Assembly (NCBI GenBank): GCA_021234155.1
Contig: JAJEKV010000001.1
Location: 23,919,189-23,983,188 of the forward strand
Reading direction: 5' to 3'
DNA length: 64,000 nucleotides
Origin: Isoetes taiwanensis
Lineage: Eukaryota; Streptophyta; Lycopodiopsida; Isoetales; Isoetaceae
Below, in pieces: positions 12,412-23,465 of the stretch. The notes under the pieces were generated by a model that had not been told where the DNA came from, did no database searches, and worked only from the letters and a program-made list of their open reading frames with translations. Positions within the stretch are counted from its first letter, which is position 1. The number at the start of each line of letters is the position of its first letter. Both the position numbers and the translations under genes were made by a program.

Positions 12412-12597
12412 AGATAATCACCATTGCTTCCAGTAGGAGTTCCAGTAATGTTGGGTGCAGAGGGAGAACCAACCCAAGCAATGAAGAGGTGATTTCTCAA
12501 GTTAGAGGTGATGCAAGTGCAACCAAACTGATTGAAGCAAGAAGTATTATAACAAGTAAGCTTAGCTCATCAATTTTATTGAAAGTTAGAAGGCTTA

Positions 12598-12994
12598 CAG
12601 AGACATGTTCTACCACCATAAGGCCTTGCAAGATGCTCACGGAGAGGCTTTGATCCTTTTCTCTGAAACAGCCCCTCTTTGGTTTTTTGCCTTCCCAATT
12701 CAGAATGGAATGACATTGGTTTGGCGTGTGGATCCAGGGTTTGATTTGGTGATCATTGGCCGAGGAGGAGACTGATTGGACACGGATTTTATAGTTCCGA
12801 TCCTCCACTCTGAAATCGTAATCGAATTCATCGCGGCGGGTTTCTCTATGTACAAAGGTTTACGATCCAATTTTTGATGTTATACATATCGTGCTAAAGG
12901 CACATTTTTGAGAGCCTATATGGTTCCTATATTTTCTGATGTAACTACTTGATGAGTAATATAAATCTTCCTTTTCTCCAAAAAAAAAAAAAAA
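12598..12994 (+). mobile_element. Poly(A)-tailed retroposon inserted in copia gag, with target-site duplication
   Basis: A ~397-bp insert ends in an A15-16 tract (12980-12995) and is flanked by agaaggctta at 12588-12597 and 12995-13004. Removing it rejoins the gag reading (KVRRL then TKEIWKYM). The tail, preceded by 'gtaatataaatcttcctttt', looks like the 3' end of a 5'-truncated LINE or a processed transcript. The target duplication and tail show L1-type target-primed insertion. No coding family was recognised in the insert. Confidence 0.85.
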
Positions 12995-13004
12995 AGAAGG
13001 CTTA

Positions 13005-16000
13005 ACAAAGGAAATATGGAAGTACATGTTAAAGGCGTTATGAGACTAAAAGCTCATCCCAACCGGACGTTCTAGATAGGGAACTTAGAAGGCTTAAGTA
13101 TCATGATAAAGATAATTTAACCAAGTTTTTCGGAGATTAGATAACATTATTCTACTCTCGGTCACGGAGGGCGAGGAATGATTGTGACATCGAAGTTTCA
13201 AGTACTATCAGTAATGCGGCCTTCTCTAATTATGAATACTTGTCAACTCGTTAGAAACGTGGCAAAGAACGAGATGATGCAGAAGCGTATGATCGCATTT
13301 GGGCTTGAGCAAAGAAGGTACAGGGTGATGAAGAGGCCGGAATCAAGTGTTGTTTCTTTGGACAAAAACGAGGAGAAGGATCTAACAAAGGGTAAGTTTG
13401 GTCCATGTTTCAATTGTAGCTTCGTATGGACATCTCAAAGGCGTATTGTCTAAGTTAGGGGAAGGAAGTAAAATACTTCAATTACGAGGGATATGGGCAC
13501 ATTAAGAATGTGTCAGTCAAAGAATAGAGGCGTAAATGGAGAAGGCAGAGGAGGAGGTAACAGGGTGGAAGCAATAGAGGAAGGGAAGGTGCGGGCCGAG
13601 GAAGAGGTGGTGAAAAGAACAAATGTTCACCAATATTGCAAGAGAAGTTTCAAATCAAGTTGAAGGTGATACTGAATGAACAAGCAGAGGTAAATGTCTC
13701 AAAAACTTTTTCCATTTTCGAAGTGAACTAAAAGAATCATCGGTCTTTATTTGTACTAGATAGTGGAGTTTTGAGATCGCTGATTAGATCACCGAGAAGC
13801 TTAAGGAGCCGAAATAACAGAGAATTCGTGTTTATCCAATTAGGAAATGGAGAATTACAAAAGGTGGAAAAGTTTGAACTTTGACGTTTTGATCTAAATG
13901 GTGGGCGATAGATCTTAAAATGTGCTATGTGTTCCAACCATTATTAGAAATCTTTATTTCTATTGCCACAATTGGTAGATCTTGGCTACTAAAAAAAGTT
14001 TGCTTTTGGCAAGCGGCGATGTAAAATATTTCTTAATGGAGAATTGAAGTTTTTAGCAAAGCGTATTGGCAATCTCTTTGGATTTGGAAGCAAATGTGTT
14101 GATTCAAGAATGCTTTAACTGTACCTACCATAAGAATGTGGCATGAGAGGTTAGGTCACCGATTTGAATAATATTGAATATTTGATAAAAAGGGCCTACT
14201 AACTAAAAACGAGAAAAAGCGTTTTTTATGCAAGGTCGACATCTTGGGAAAACAAGTGTAGACTTCCATTTCCTAAAATGCTAAAAGAGCAAAACATGTG
14301 TTGGATTTGATTCCACCCAGTTGACTTATGCGGGCCCACTTGAATATTACAAGCATGGTAGTAAAAGGTATTTTATAACCTTTATTGACAATTTTTTCTA
14401 GAAAATCACGGATGCTTCTTCTTGAGAACTAAAGATCAAGCATTAGATGCTTTTAAAATTTACATTTGAAATTTGAAAGCAAAGCGAAAGCGGGGAAGAA
14501 AGATCAAATGGCTCGAGGAAGTGAGGAGGAGGAGAGTTTGTATCGGAAAATTTAAGCAATCTTTACAATGCAATTAAAAAGGAATTAAAGGCAACTTACC
14601 TTAGTCACACTCCCCGGACAAAATGGGTGAAGCGGAGCGGAGAAGAAACAAAACAATATTAAATGGAATTGCATGCCATGCTTAAGCCTGAGAGGACTTC
14701 CTAACTTCTTTATGGCAAAGAAGCGGTTAGAAACGATAGAAGTTGCCAACAAGAGTATTAAGGAAGCGGTGCATATTTATATGCCAAAGAGCAGAAGAAA
14801 TAGAATTGGATGACCGGGGAAGGCGTTACAATGCCAGTTAAGATAAAACGAATGGGGCAAAGGGAAGAGTCTGATTTGTATGATCAACGGAAGAATGACA
14901 ACAGTCGCCAAAAGCAGGATATTATATTTGATGAAACTACTCAGTGTATGGGATGAAAAGTGGGCTGGAAAATGTGGCAAGAAAAGGTGACAAAGAGATC
15001 AGCAAAGAATAAGAGAACAAAAGCAGTGGTAGAATGTGAGGACGGTGTTTGGGAGCGGGAATAGTTGGGGCGATGAAAATCGACCGAAGCAGACGGCTGA
15101 ACAGGTGGGCGAGGCGAAGTATTGAGAACCGCAATCCGGTGGTGCTCATTATAAAGAAGGAAGGAAAAGCCGAGATCGAAATTCTGCAGGGAAGATGCGT
15201 TGAGTACAGAAATGAAGTGTGAGCATTGAAGAGAAATAAAAGATTTGAGGAAGGGAGAAATTTCATCCATGGCGTGCCGGAACCCACCGGAAGTACACGA
15301 TCAGCTATGAAGAAGCTATGAGGAAGCGGCAAATAATGATGGAGGAGGCAATCTGGGAGGGCTAAAATCATTCAGAAAACTCAAAATTGCTGAGATTGTG
15401 ATATGCCCACAAATAGAATATTGTGGGAAATAAATGTTCTTCTAGAATTGGAAGCGAGGGACCAGGATGTTGAAGAGTACAATACATTTGGTTTAAGTTT
15501 TCTCTTAGAAAAGGATTGGATTATGAAACTTTCTCTCCATTAGTTAAATAGCGATTATTAGGAGTTCTTACTTGCAATGATAGCAAATCACTTATGACAT
15601 GGGATTACCTCTGGATATAAAAGCATTTCAAATGCACCATTAGAGGAAGGGAAATCTTTATGAAGCGACCTCTACAGTTTAGAAGTGGATGAAAGTAAAG
15701 TTGGAGGACCCAGAAAGAGGCGTTATCTGGTTCAACTGATCCTTGCCCGTCGATTGAGAATATATATGCGATGATGCACATGCAGGGAGAATGGATTTAA
15801 GAGCTGAAAGTGATGGTAATTGCTCATGTTAATGATGTGGCTAGTTATTGCATTATGGCTTTATGTAAATGGATAGTATAATGTTGACAAAAGGAATACA
15901 TTTTGGAAAAGAAATATGAAGATCCTTGCGAATGATTTGACATGGAAGTGATCTTGGAAATTAAAAAGTATTTTTAGGATTAGTATCTGACTTGTGAAGG

Positions 16001-16550
16001 AACAGAGCAGGCTTACACACAAACAAAATTCAAGGTATATTGGAGTGAAGTTTGGCATGAAAGAATGTAAACCTAGTAGTCACCATTAGTTATGACTGAG
16101 ATTTCAAAGTGGCCGGCACCCTCGTAACATAAGAGGATATAATCTGAAGCCCTTCACTCCATATGTTGAAATTTGATGGGTTGCTTGTTGTATATGGAAT
16201 TCAACGAGACTGATATATCATTTGGGAATTAGCATCTTCAAATGCGTCTTGCAATAATCCAGGAAAAGCTCACTGGATAGCAGCAAAAAGAATTCTCAAG
16301 TTCCTAAAGGGAACAATAAACGATGGACTAGAATTTAACAATACAAATATGATTCTATCAGGATGTGTAGATGTTGATTGGGCGATTGATCACGATATGG
16401 AAAGTACATCAAAGGTTTTCTTTTGATTTTTTGGGAGTGCATCAATAGTTTGGAAAAAGCAAAAACAAACATGTGTTCGCAATTAATCATCATCAGTAGA
16501 AATTTCGGAAGTATGGAGAAGAAACTTTGAGTATGAAATTCTAACTGAGC
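13005..16550 (+). pseudogene. copia gag-pol polyprotein remnant (GAG-PR-IN-RT-RH)
   Basis: Domain traces appear in order across all three frames. A CCHC knuckle (CFNC...YGHL) lies near 13405, protease LFVLDSG near 13746, and GAG-pre-integrase WHERLGH near 14142. Integrase core DLCGPLEYYKHGSKRYFITF starts near 14327, a late-integrase block with MLKPE is near 14680, and IIFDETT near 14920. RT shows AHVNDVA near 15824 (for the usual YVDD) and FGMKECKP near 16050. RNase H shows AHWIAAKRILKFLKGT near 16270 and IVWKKQKQT near 16447. Frameshifts are very frequent and CAG/CTG are scarce, so some breaks may be assembly error. Confidence 0.75.
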
Positions 16551-16775
16551 CATTGCTTAAAGTTAATATGCAATTACAAATTCACAAGAAGCATTTTAAG
16601 TGCTCCAAAACTATTATAATACCTTTGCTATTTTCGATTAACTCAATAAATTTCTAAATAAAATGCTTTCATAGCATATATAATTATATTACATTATGCT
16701 TTAATATTATAGTTACTCAAGTTTCATATTACTATATTCCCTTTTATTCTTAATACATCTATTTTTTTTTTTTTT

Positions 16776-16922
16776 GGGGCCGAAAATTTTTTTTAGTATA
16801 ATAACCAACATATAACTACTATTAACATTAATAAACATAACCATTGGATCCACCACATTTAAATTAAAATCCCATAAACCCCTTTGGTTTGGGTGCACAT
16901 TCTACGGGGGTGACTCAGGACA
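16776..16922 (+). repeat. Foldback-element arm (single arm)
   Basis: This ~147-bp stretch, starting at the GGGGCCGAAAA after a T-run, matches the left arm of the complete foldback element at 49838-50343 (shared: aaccaacat, aaaccccttt, ggtttgggtgca, gggggtgactc). No right arm follows. It abuts the start of the 16940 duplicated block. Confidence 0.7.
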
Positions 16923-16939
16923 TCGAGGAACATTGGGGG

Positions 16940-18970
16940 TGATGGCGGGTACATGAAATGGATATTGATGATGATGGAGGAGAAGATATTAGCATGGAGC
17001 AAGATTCAGCCCAGAGGTGGAGCAGCCCAAGTGGACCTACAATTATCAAAACCAAGAGGTACTTATATGCAGCAAAGCCTTGCAATTACATTAATGAGAG
17101 GAAGGGGTTTATATTAGAACACGCCAGAACCAAACCATGGTTTCAAAGGGAATATTAGGGGTCCTAAAGAGTGACATTGCAGAATGTGAGATGGCCCGCT
17201 GGTAGTAGAACTTGGGAAATGTACTATTCAGGAATACGTTGAATCAGGAATTGGAGGCTATGCCAATGGTCTAAAGATACCTAAATTCTTGCACCGACAT
17301 GATGCCACATTTAGGACTGTGGAACTAGGTGAGTTTAGGAGGAAGAGAAAGAAAAAATTTGTCAGCAGGACTTTGTGATCAAAGAGCTGGCATGGGGTCA
17401 AAGGGAGGCCAAAGAGAGTGCTGGGGTTCACAAGACAAACATTGCTAGGGAATGGCATTGGAGGGCTGAAGGTTTTGAGTGAAGTGGAGGCAAGATGATT
17501 GGGAGAAGGAGGAGAAGCGACCTCAGTGACACTCTGGCATGTATGGCAGTTGAGAAAAGAGTGAAGCCATGGAGTTGAGGCCCGTACTCCACCTCGACAA
17601 GGGCAAGAACAACCTAATATTGGATTCCTCCAAGGTGTGACAATATAGATGAGACACACAGGCTGAGAGGACTTTGAGACCATGGTAATCCCCATCATAC
17701 TCTGCCTCATTGCCTTTGGATTGGAGCAGGAGAGTGGATTCTTTAACCTGCTTGATCAGCTAGGTATAATGTAGGGAGCTCCAGGAAAGAAATCCTGATT
17801 GCATGAATATAATTCGTTGGCATCTTGGGAACCCTTGTGGAAACAAGGGTCTTCTCATATAAGGTGGTATTTCACATGTCCGAGAAAATGTGTTGGCATT
17901 TGAGAATTTTGGCATCGGATGACGACCATGCCTGCGAAATCATGGGTGGAGTGATGAGGCCGGTTGCCTATCTCATTGAGTGGTCTGGCCCTAGTTTGGA
18001 AGGTTTTTTTTCTTGCTCATCTACGTTTCTAACTTATTCTTTAACTGCGGGAACTATTCCATGTCTGTGAGGAGATCCATCAGCTGGCTGGTTTAATCCC
18101 ACTATCTTGGGGGCTTTCGTGGAAGTGGTTCCCACCCCTCACCCGATTTGAGAAGTTGCTGCCCCCAGACCTCTGGTAGGGTTAAAGGATTACGGAAGAT
18201 TGACTCAATCTTGTACTACTAGCTTTATTAACCGAGGGTATTAGTATTAGTCAGGTTTTCCTGTCAATTTGCATTTTTTTTTTTTTGTGATTTTAGTTTC
18301 TTTGCTTGGACTAATTGGTTCCACTATCGGTGGTCATTGGAGTTTATTTTTTTTAGTAAGCGACCAGCAAACGCTACTGCTTGCATTTGAGAACCAAACA
18401 CGATGATTACGCACTTTGGCGACGAAAATGATTCGCCTTAGCGTTGTCATGTCAATTAAAAATGTAAGTAAATTACCTTATTTTTCCGGATGTTTCCATT
18501 ACCATTTATACGCTCGTTTTCCCCACTTATTCTTATGCGGTTTACTACGGGATCTTTTTTCATGAATGCCCATGTGCACTTTCGGTTGATTGCCCTCTCA
18601 ATCAAAGCGAATCCCATTGTAGATGCGGACGTCTTGTTTGCAAAAGCGATTTCCTGGATTTTGTCTTCAAGAGAGCTTCCAATGATTTGGTTAAAGGTAG
18701 CTTATATCTTTGCCGGAGCCTAATGTTTACCATTGGTTTAGATTGCCTTCTTTTTGATATCACGCCGTATTCTGAGTTGGCGGACTTGGATTTGAGGAAG
18801 AGTATTTGAAACAATCTTGCCTTAAGACCTTTGGAACTCTTCAGCAAAACTCCATGAACTTGTCATATCACGGTAAAAAACTTGCCTTTACCTACGAGTC
18901 CTCGCCTGCGGAAGATATAGGGACTAAATTTCTTGCAAAGGACAGACTAAGCACTCAAAAACTTTGAAGT
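16940..18970 (+). pseudogene. Damaged copy of the Ulp1-like protease gene
   Basis: This stretch aligns from end to end with 53325-55330, which encodes a Ulp1/C48-type cysteine protease. Here the reading is broken almost everywhere. The segment that encodes QSNESDCGVW in the other copy is disrupted at the catalytic Cys, and the HFDSL (catalytic Asp) and GHWSL (catalytic His) contexts are altered. Most differences fall where the other copy has CAG or CTG. It is either a dead paralogue or a real copy with a poor consensus. It joins directly to the minisatellite at 19556, as in the other copy. Confidence 0.75.
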
Positions 18971-19555
18971 TCAATTTTATTGGCATTTTGTTGGCATGAT
19001 GTCTTGGCTTACGGAGCACACTTTTACGTTTGTAAATTGCATATTATGTTTCTATAGTTTTTGGATATCCAATAACACTTTTTTGTGATACGTATTGCAT
19101 ATTATCTTTGTATGGTTTGGTATGCTATCTATAAATAAAATTAAGAGTAGAATAGACCCTTCAGAGTTTAGATGCTGGCGAATGAATGCAAAATAGTTGA
19201 AACGGATTGATATCCCACTAAGTGTCATGATCAAACATCCCAAAATTTCCTTGAAACACTATTCATTTTGACCATGAAAAGAAATACTATTCATTTGGTT
19301 AGGAAAAGAACATTGTTCACCAAAACCATTAGAAATTAGTCATGATTTTGAATACTAAATTACACTTGCTTTACATTTTAAAAGGTTAAGGTTAAATTGC
19401 AAAGTTTGAGCTTGGGGGACACAACTCGTCTTTAAAGGAAAAACACATGAAAACATGAAATAAGTTAAATCTTGGAATAAAATTTCCATTATCATAAAAT
19501 GACTCTTAAAACTAAAACCCAACAGGGTATCACATTTCAAAGCGAAAAAAAAAAT

Positions 19556-21545
19556 TATCAAGTGTCATGTTTGAGCCAACAAGATGTCATGTTTGAGCCA
19601 TAGAGTGTCAAGTTTGAACCAATGGGATGTCATGTTTGAGCCAATAGGGTGTCAAGTTTGAGCCAATGAGGATGTCGGCAGCCGAGGGTGTCATGTTTGA
19701 GCCAATGAGGATGTCATGTTTGGGACAAAGCGTGTCATGTTTGGGCCAATGAGGATGTCATGTTTGAGCCAATGAGGTGTCATGTTTGACAACGGTATGT
19801 CATGTTTGAGCCAATGAAGTGTCATGTTTGAGCCAATGAGGATGTCATGTTTGAGCCAATGAGATGTCATGTTTGAGCCAACAACTTGACATGTTTGAGA
19901 CAATGGGGTGTCATGTTTGAAGCCAATGAGGTATCATGTTTGAGCCAATGAGGGTATCATGTTTGAGCCAATGAGGATGTCATGTTTGAGCCAATGAGGA
20001 TGTCATGTTTGAGCCAAACACTTGTCATGTTTGGAACCAAACACTTGTTGAACCAAACACTTGTCATGTTTTGAGCCAATGAGGTGTCATGTTTGAGCCA
20101 ATGAGGTGTCATGTTTGAGCCAATGAGGGATGTCATGTTTGAACTAGCAGGGCACAACACACCCTTAGAAAGAAAAAGAAAATGAAATAAACTTAAACCT
20201 TGGAATAAAATTAACATTTGAAGCGAAATTAAAAAAAAATTATCAAATTAATCATGTTTGAGAATGAGTGTCATGTTTGAGCCAACCAGGTGTCATGTTT
20301 TGAGCCATGAAGATGTCATGCTTGAGCTAAATACTTGTCATGTTTGAGCCAATGAGGTGTCACGTTTGAGAAGGCCAGGCACAACTCACCCTTAGAAGAA
20401 AAGCTAATGAAATAAACTTAACCTTAGAATAAAATTCACATTTCAAGCGAAATTAAAAAAGTATCAAGTGTCATGTTTGAGCCATGAGTGTCATGTTTGA
20501 GCCATATGGTGTCATGTTTGAGCCAATGAGGATGTCATGTTTGAGCCAAGCACTTGTCATGTGTGAGCTTGATGAGGTGTCATGTTTGAGCCAACAAAGG
20601 TGTCATGTTTGAAATAGCGGTGTCATGTTTGAGCCAATATGAGTATATCATGTTTGAGCCAACGAGGATGTCATGTTTGAGCCAATGAGGTGTCCATGTT
20701 TGAGCCAATGAGGGTGTCATGTTTGAGCCAATGAGGGTGTCATGTTTATGCCAATGAGGGTGTCATGTTTAGAGCCAAACACTTGTCATGCTTAGAACAA
20801 ACAATTTGTCTTGTTTGAGCCAATCTTGGTGTCATGTTTGAGCCAATGATGTGCCCGCGTTTGGGCCAATGAGGGTCTCATGTTTGAATAGCAGGGCACA
20901 ACTCACCTTAAAAAGAAAAAAGCAAATGAAATAAACTTAAACCTTGGAATAAAATTCACATTTCAAGCGAAATTAAAAATTTAACAAGTGTCATGTTTGA
21001 GCCAACATGGTGTCATGTTTGAGCCCAATGAGGGTGTCATGTTTGAGCCAAACACTTGTCATTTGAGCCAATGAGGGGTGTCATGTTTGAGCCAACAAAA
21101 GCACAACTCACCCTTAGAAGAAAAAACTAATAGAAATAAACTTAGACCTTGGAATAAAATTCACATTTAAAATTAAAAAATTATCGTCATGTTTGAGCCA
21201 TGAAGTGTCATGTTTGAGCCAACCAGTGTCATGTTTGAGCCAACGAGTGTCATGTTTGGAGCCAGCGAGGGGTGTCATCTTTGAGCCAATGAGGATGTCA
21301 TGTTTAGGCAAACACTTGTCATATTTGAGCCAATAAAAGGTGTCATGTTTGAGCCAGCGAGGGTGTCAGTGGTGTCATGTTTGAGCCAATGAATGTCATG
21401 TTTGAGCCAATGAGTGTCATGTTTGAGCCAATGAGGGTGTCATGTTTGAGCCAATGAGGATGTAATAATTTTGACCAATGGTGTCATGTTTGAGCCAATG
21501 AGGTGTCATGAGCCAATGAGGGTGTCATGTTTGAGCCAGCAGGGG
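19556..21545. repeat. 20-bp minisatellite with higher-order spacers (copy 1)
   Basis: Dozens of variants of the ~20-bp unit GTCATGTTTGAGCCAATGAG. The array is interrupted several times (near 20150, 20385, 20885, 21105) by a ~90-bp spacer containing 'cacaactcacccttagaag' and 'aataaaattcacatt', giving a higher-order organisation. It follows the damaged Ulp1-like gene. Reading frames across it (repeats of LKHD and SNMT) are products of the periodic DNA. Confidence 0.95.
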
Positions 21546-21555
21546 CAAAGCGTAC

Positions 21556-21587
21556 TATAATATAATAATAATAATAATAATAATAAT

Positions 21588-21632
<45 letters not shown>

Positions 21633-21653
21633 TGTATAATAATAATAATAATA

Positions 21654-21702
<49 letters not shown>

Positions 21703-21703
21703 T
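21556..21703. repeat. (TAA)n microsatellite
   Basis: About 148 bp of ATA/TAA triplets with two short interruptions, placed between the minisatellite and a LINE fragment. Confidence 0.95.
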
Positions 21704-22030
21704 GATTGAATGGTCGAGCTTCTTAAGACCCCAAACCAAAGATTGGCTCTCCTCTAAGCTAAGATCCTGTTCACATATGAAAGTGTTGACACATGGCCCG
21801 ACCTCCAAGGGAAACATCCTGTCTCAGCTAGAATGCATATATGGCACTTGTTTTTTTCCAAAAGCTCTTCTCGAAGGAAAAGTTTAAGAACTCCTTCTAT
21901 TTTTTTTCTCACATCACGCGATATAGATGGTCCCCAAATTGGGCAGCCATACAACAATCTGGTTTTTGTCCCAGAGTGAAAAAAAAGCATTTTTGTGAAG
22001 CTTCCATGCTATTAGTCGACCTTATTTTGC
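21704..22030 (-). pseudogene. LINE ORF2 C-terminal fragment
   Basis: The minus strand reads LLYGCPIWGPSISRD, then KIEGVLKLFLREELL and ILAETGCFPW. This is the pattern seen near the C-terminus of non-LTR retrotransposon ORF2 proteins (LLYG.E.WGPSIS...W..IE..Q..FL...L). No RT core is adjacent, so it is a fragment. The 3' end falls in the TAA microsatellite, which may have grown from the element's tail. Confidence 0.55.
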
Positions 22031-23460
22031 CTTTTTAACATGGCGTTTTTGAGACGTTTTCCACTAACGAATGGACTCTAATCATATAAAGATCGGATTA
22101 GCGGAGTAGATCTATTTCTCTTATTTCAATTCTTACGGATTTGTATGATGATGTTGATATCTCTATGCGCCTTTTGTGCTTGGGAAAGGGGATAGAGACC
22201 AAGACTATGTTAGGGATGATTCTAGAATAGCGTCATTAATTTCCAAATAAATCTCACGGTTTGTGCGGATCACCTTACAACTATGGGTGGGGGGGGCTAG
22301 GTGACAATGAAAGGCTTATGCGGCTGCGATTGATCCGTGGTGTATTGTTCCTTGGTGTATTAGTATTGAGTATGTACTTTTGGGAGGTGCCAAAAGTAGT
22401 CCACCCTAGCTGCTCTTATCCATGGGCCAATAGATGCTAACCATAAAAATGCACCCTAAAGCATGGAAGTTCAAAAGTGTAGGACCCTAAAGTGTCATTT
22501 TCAGATTTAGCCCTTGACCTCACCAGCGTGGCCGAGATATCAATGGGGAAACATTGCCAAATATCCTCTCCTTCTTTGCTCTAGTGGGACCCTAACATTT
22601 CCAATTTTCAAGATCTTTGTCAATAGGGTTTGTAGCATGATCAAAGACAAAGGAAAAGAATTTATCTATTACCATGATTTTGCTACTAGGAGGCTAGGAG
22701 AGAGAGTCTAACCCTCGACTTTCTCGGGTATATAATATTGTGCTAAAAGGTTTTCTCATCTCTTATATTTGATGGCCTCCATTGTTTTACATAGGTACTT
22801 GGAAGCACTTCCTTATGTAATCTCTCTGGAAAATTGCTCTTCCACAATCTATGTGGCCGCTACCATGGTGCAAACTCCATCAGGGGATATTCTTCATTGG
22901 CACTTGTCACTTACGTCTGAATGGTTGGCGATCACGACAAGGATGTACCTATTGATAGCTCTTTTTCGTTTCTTATTGGAAACTTAGCTTGAAATTTATT
23001 TCCATTGCCAAAATAGATTTTTAAGGTGTTCTTAAACTTGTGAATTTTGGCAATTGGTTAAGGCTTTAAACTCTTTAATTAGCTACACTATTTTTCATGA
23101 AGACAATGTGATTCACATGACATCACACAATTCTAGCACTAATGTACTAACGGTGAGGGGCTTGGCATGTTCTTTAGGCATTTTTTTGCTTTGGCGTGGT
23201 ACTTTGGAGTTGTTGTATAGATGTTAGTGGACATGCTTTTTTGGTTGAAGCGATGAGGCAGAACAATGGCCAAAACGAGGCACGAAGCAAAACATAGAAT
23301 TTGCATTGGCAAATTCGAAACTACACCATTGCAAAATCGTAATGATAAACAACAAATATGATATTGCATTTCCTCAACAAAGTATGAGAATTATGCAACA
23401 TTATTTGCTTCTATGATCAATATTAGGGGTTGTTTTTCTTATCATTTTCTTAAGCGGGTG
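22031..23460. other. No recognised gene
   Basis: Short ORFs only (for example 22514-22711 and 22769-22987 on the plus strand); none resembles a known protein. CAG/CTG are scarce. Confidence 0.4.
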
Positions 23461-23465
23461 TATTC

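Larger units (their letters stand above)
11770..16550 (+). mobile_element. Ty1/copia LTR retrotransposon, decayed
   Basis: A primer-binding site for initiator Met tRNA is followed by gag, zinc knuckle, protease, integrase, reverse transcriptase and RNase H remains in copia order on the plus strand. The 5' LTR must lie just upstream of 12249 (a TATATAAG-like box is at ~12192), but no matching 3' LTR was found after 16550. LTR limits and age therefore cannot be set. Confidence 0.8.

Noticed and set aside
19691-20217. Open frames on the minus strand with repeated SNMT/WLKHD words (also 21114-21311 and 55984-56292)
   Set aside because: They are translations of the 20-bp minisatellite; frame openness follows from the periodic DNA.
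19556-21545. CRISPR-like array
   Set aside because: The repeats are ~20 bp with almost no spacer and abundant point variants in plant nuclear DNA; no unique spacers or cas genes.
21506-21817. ORF with poly-Tyr/poly-Ile
   Set aside because: Product of the TAA microsatellite.
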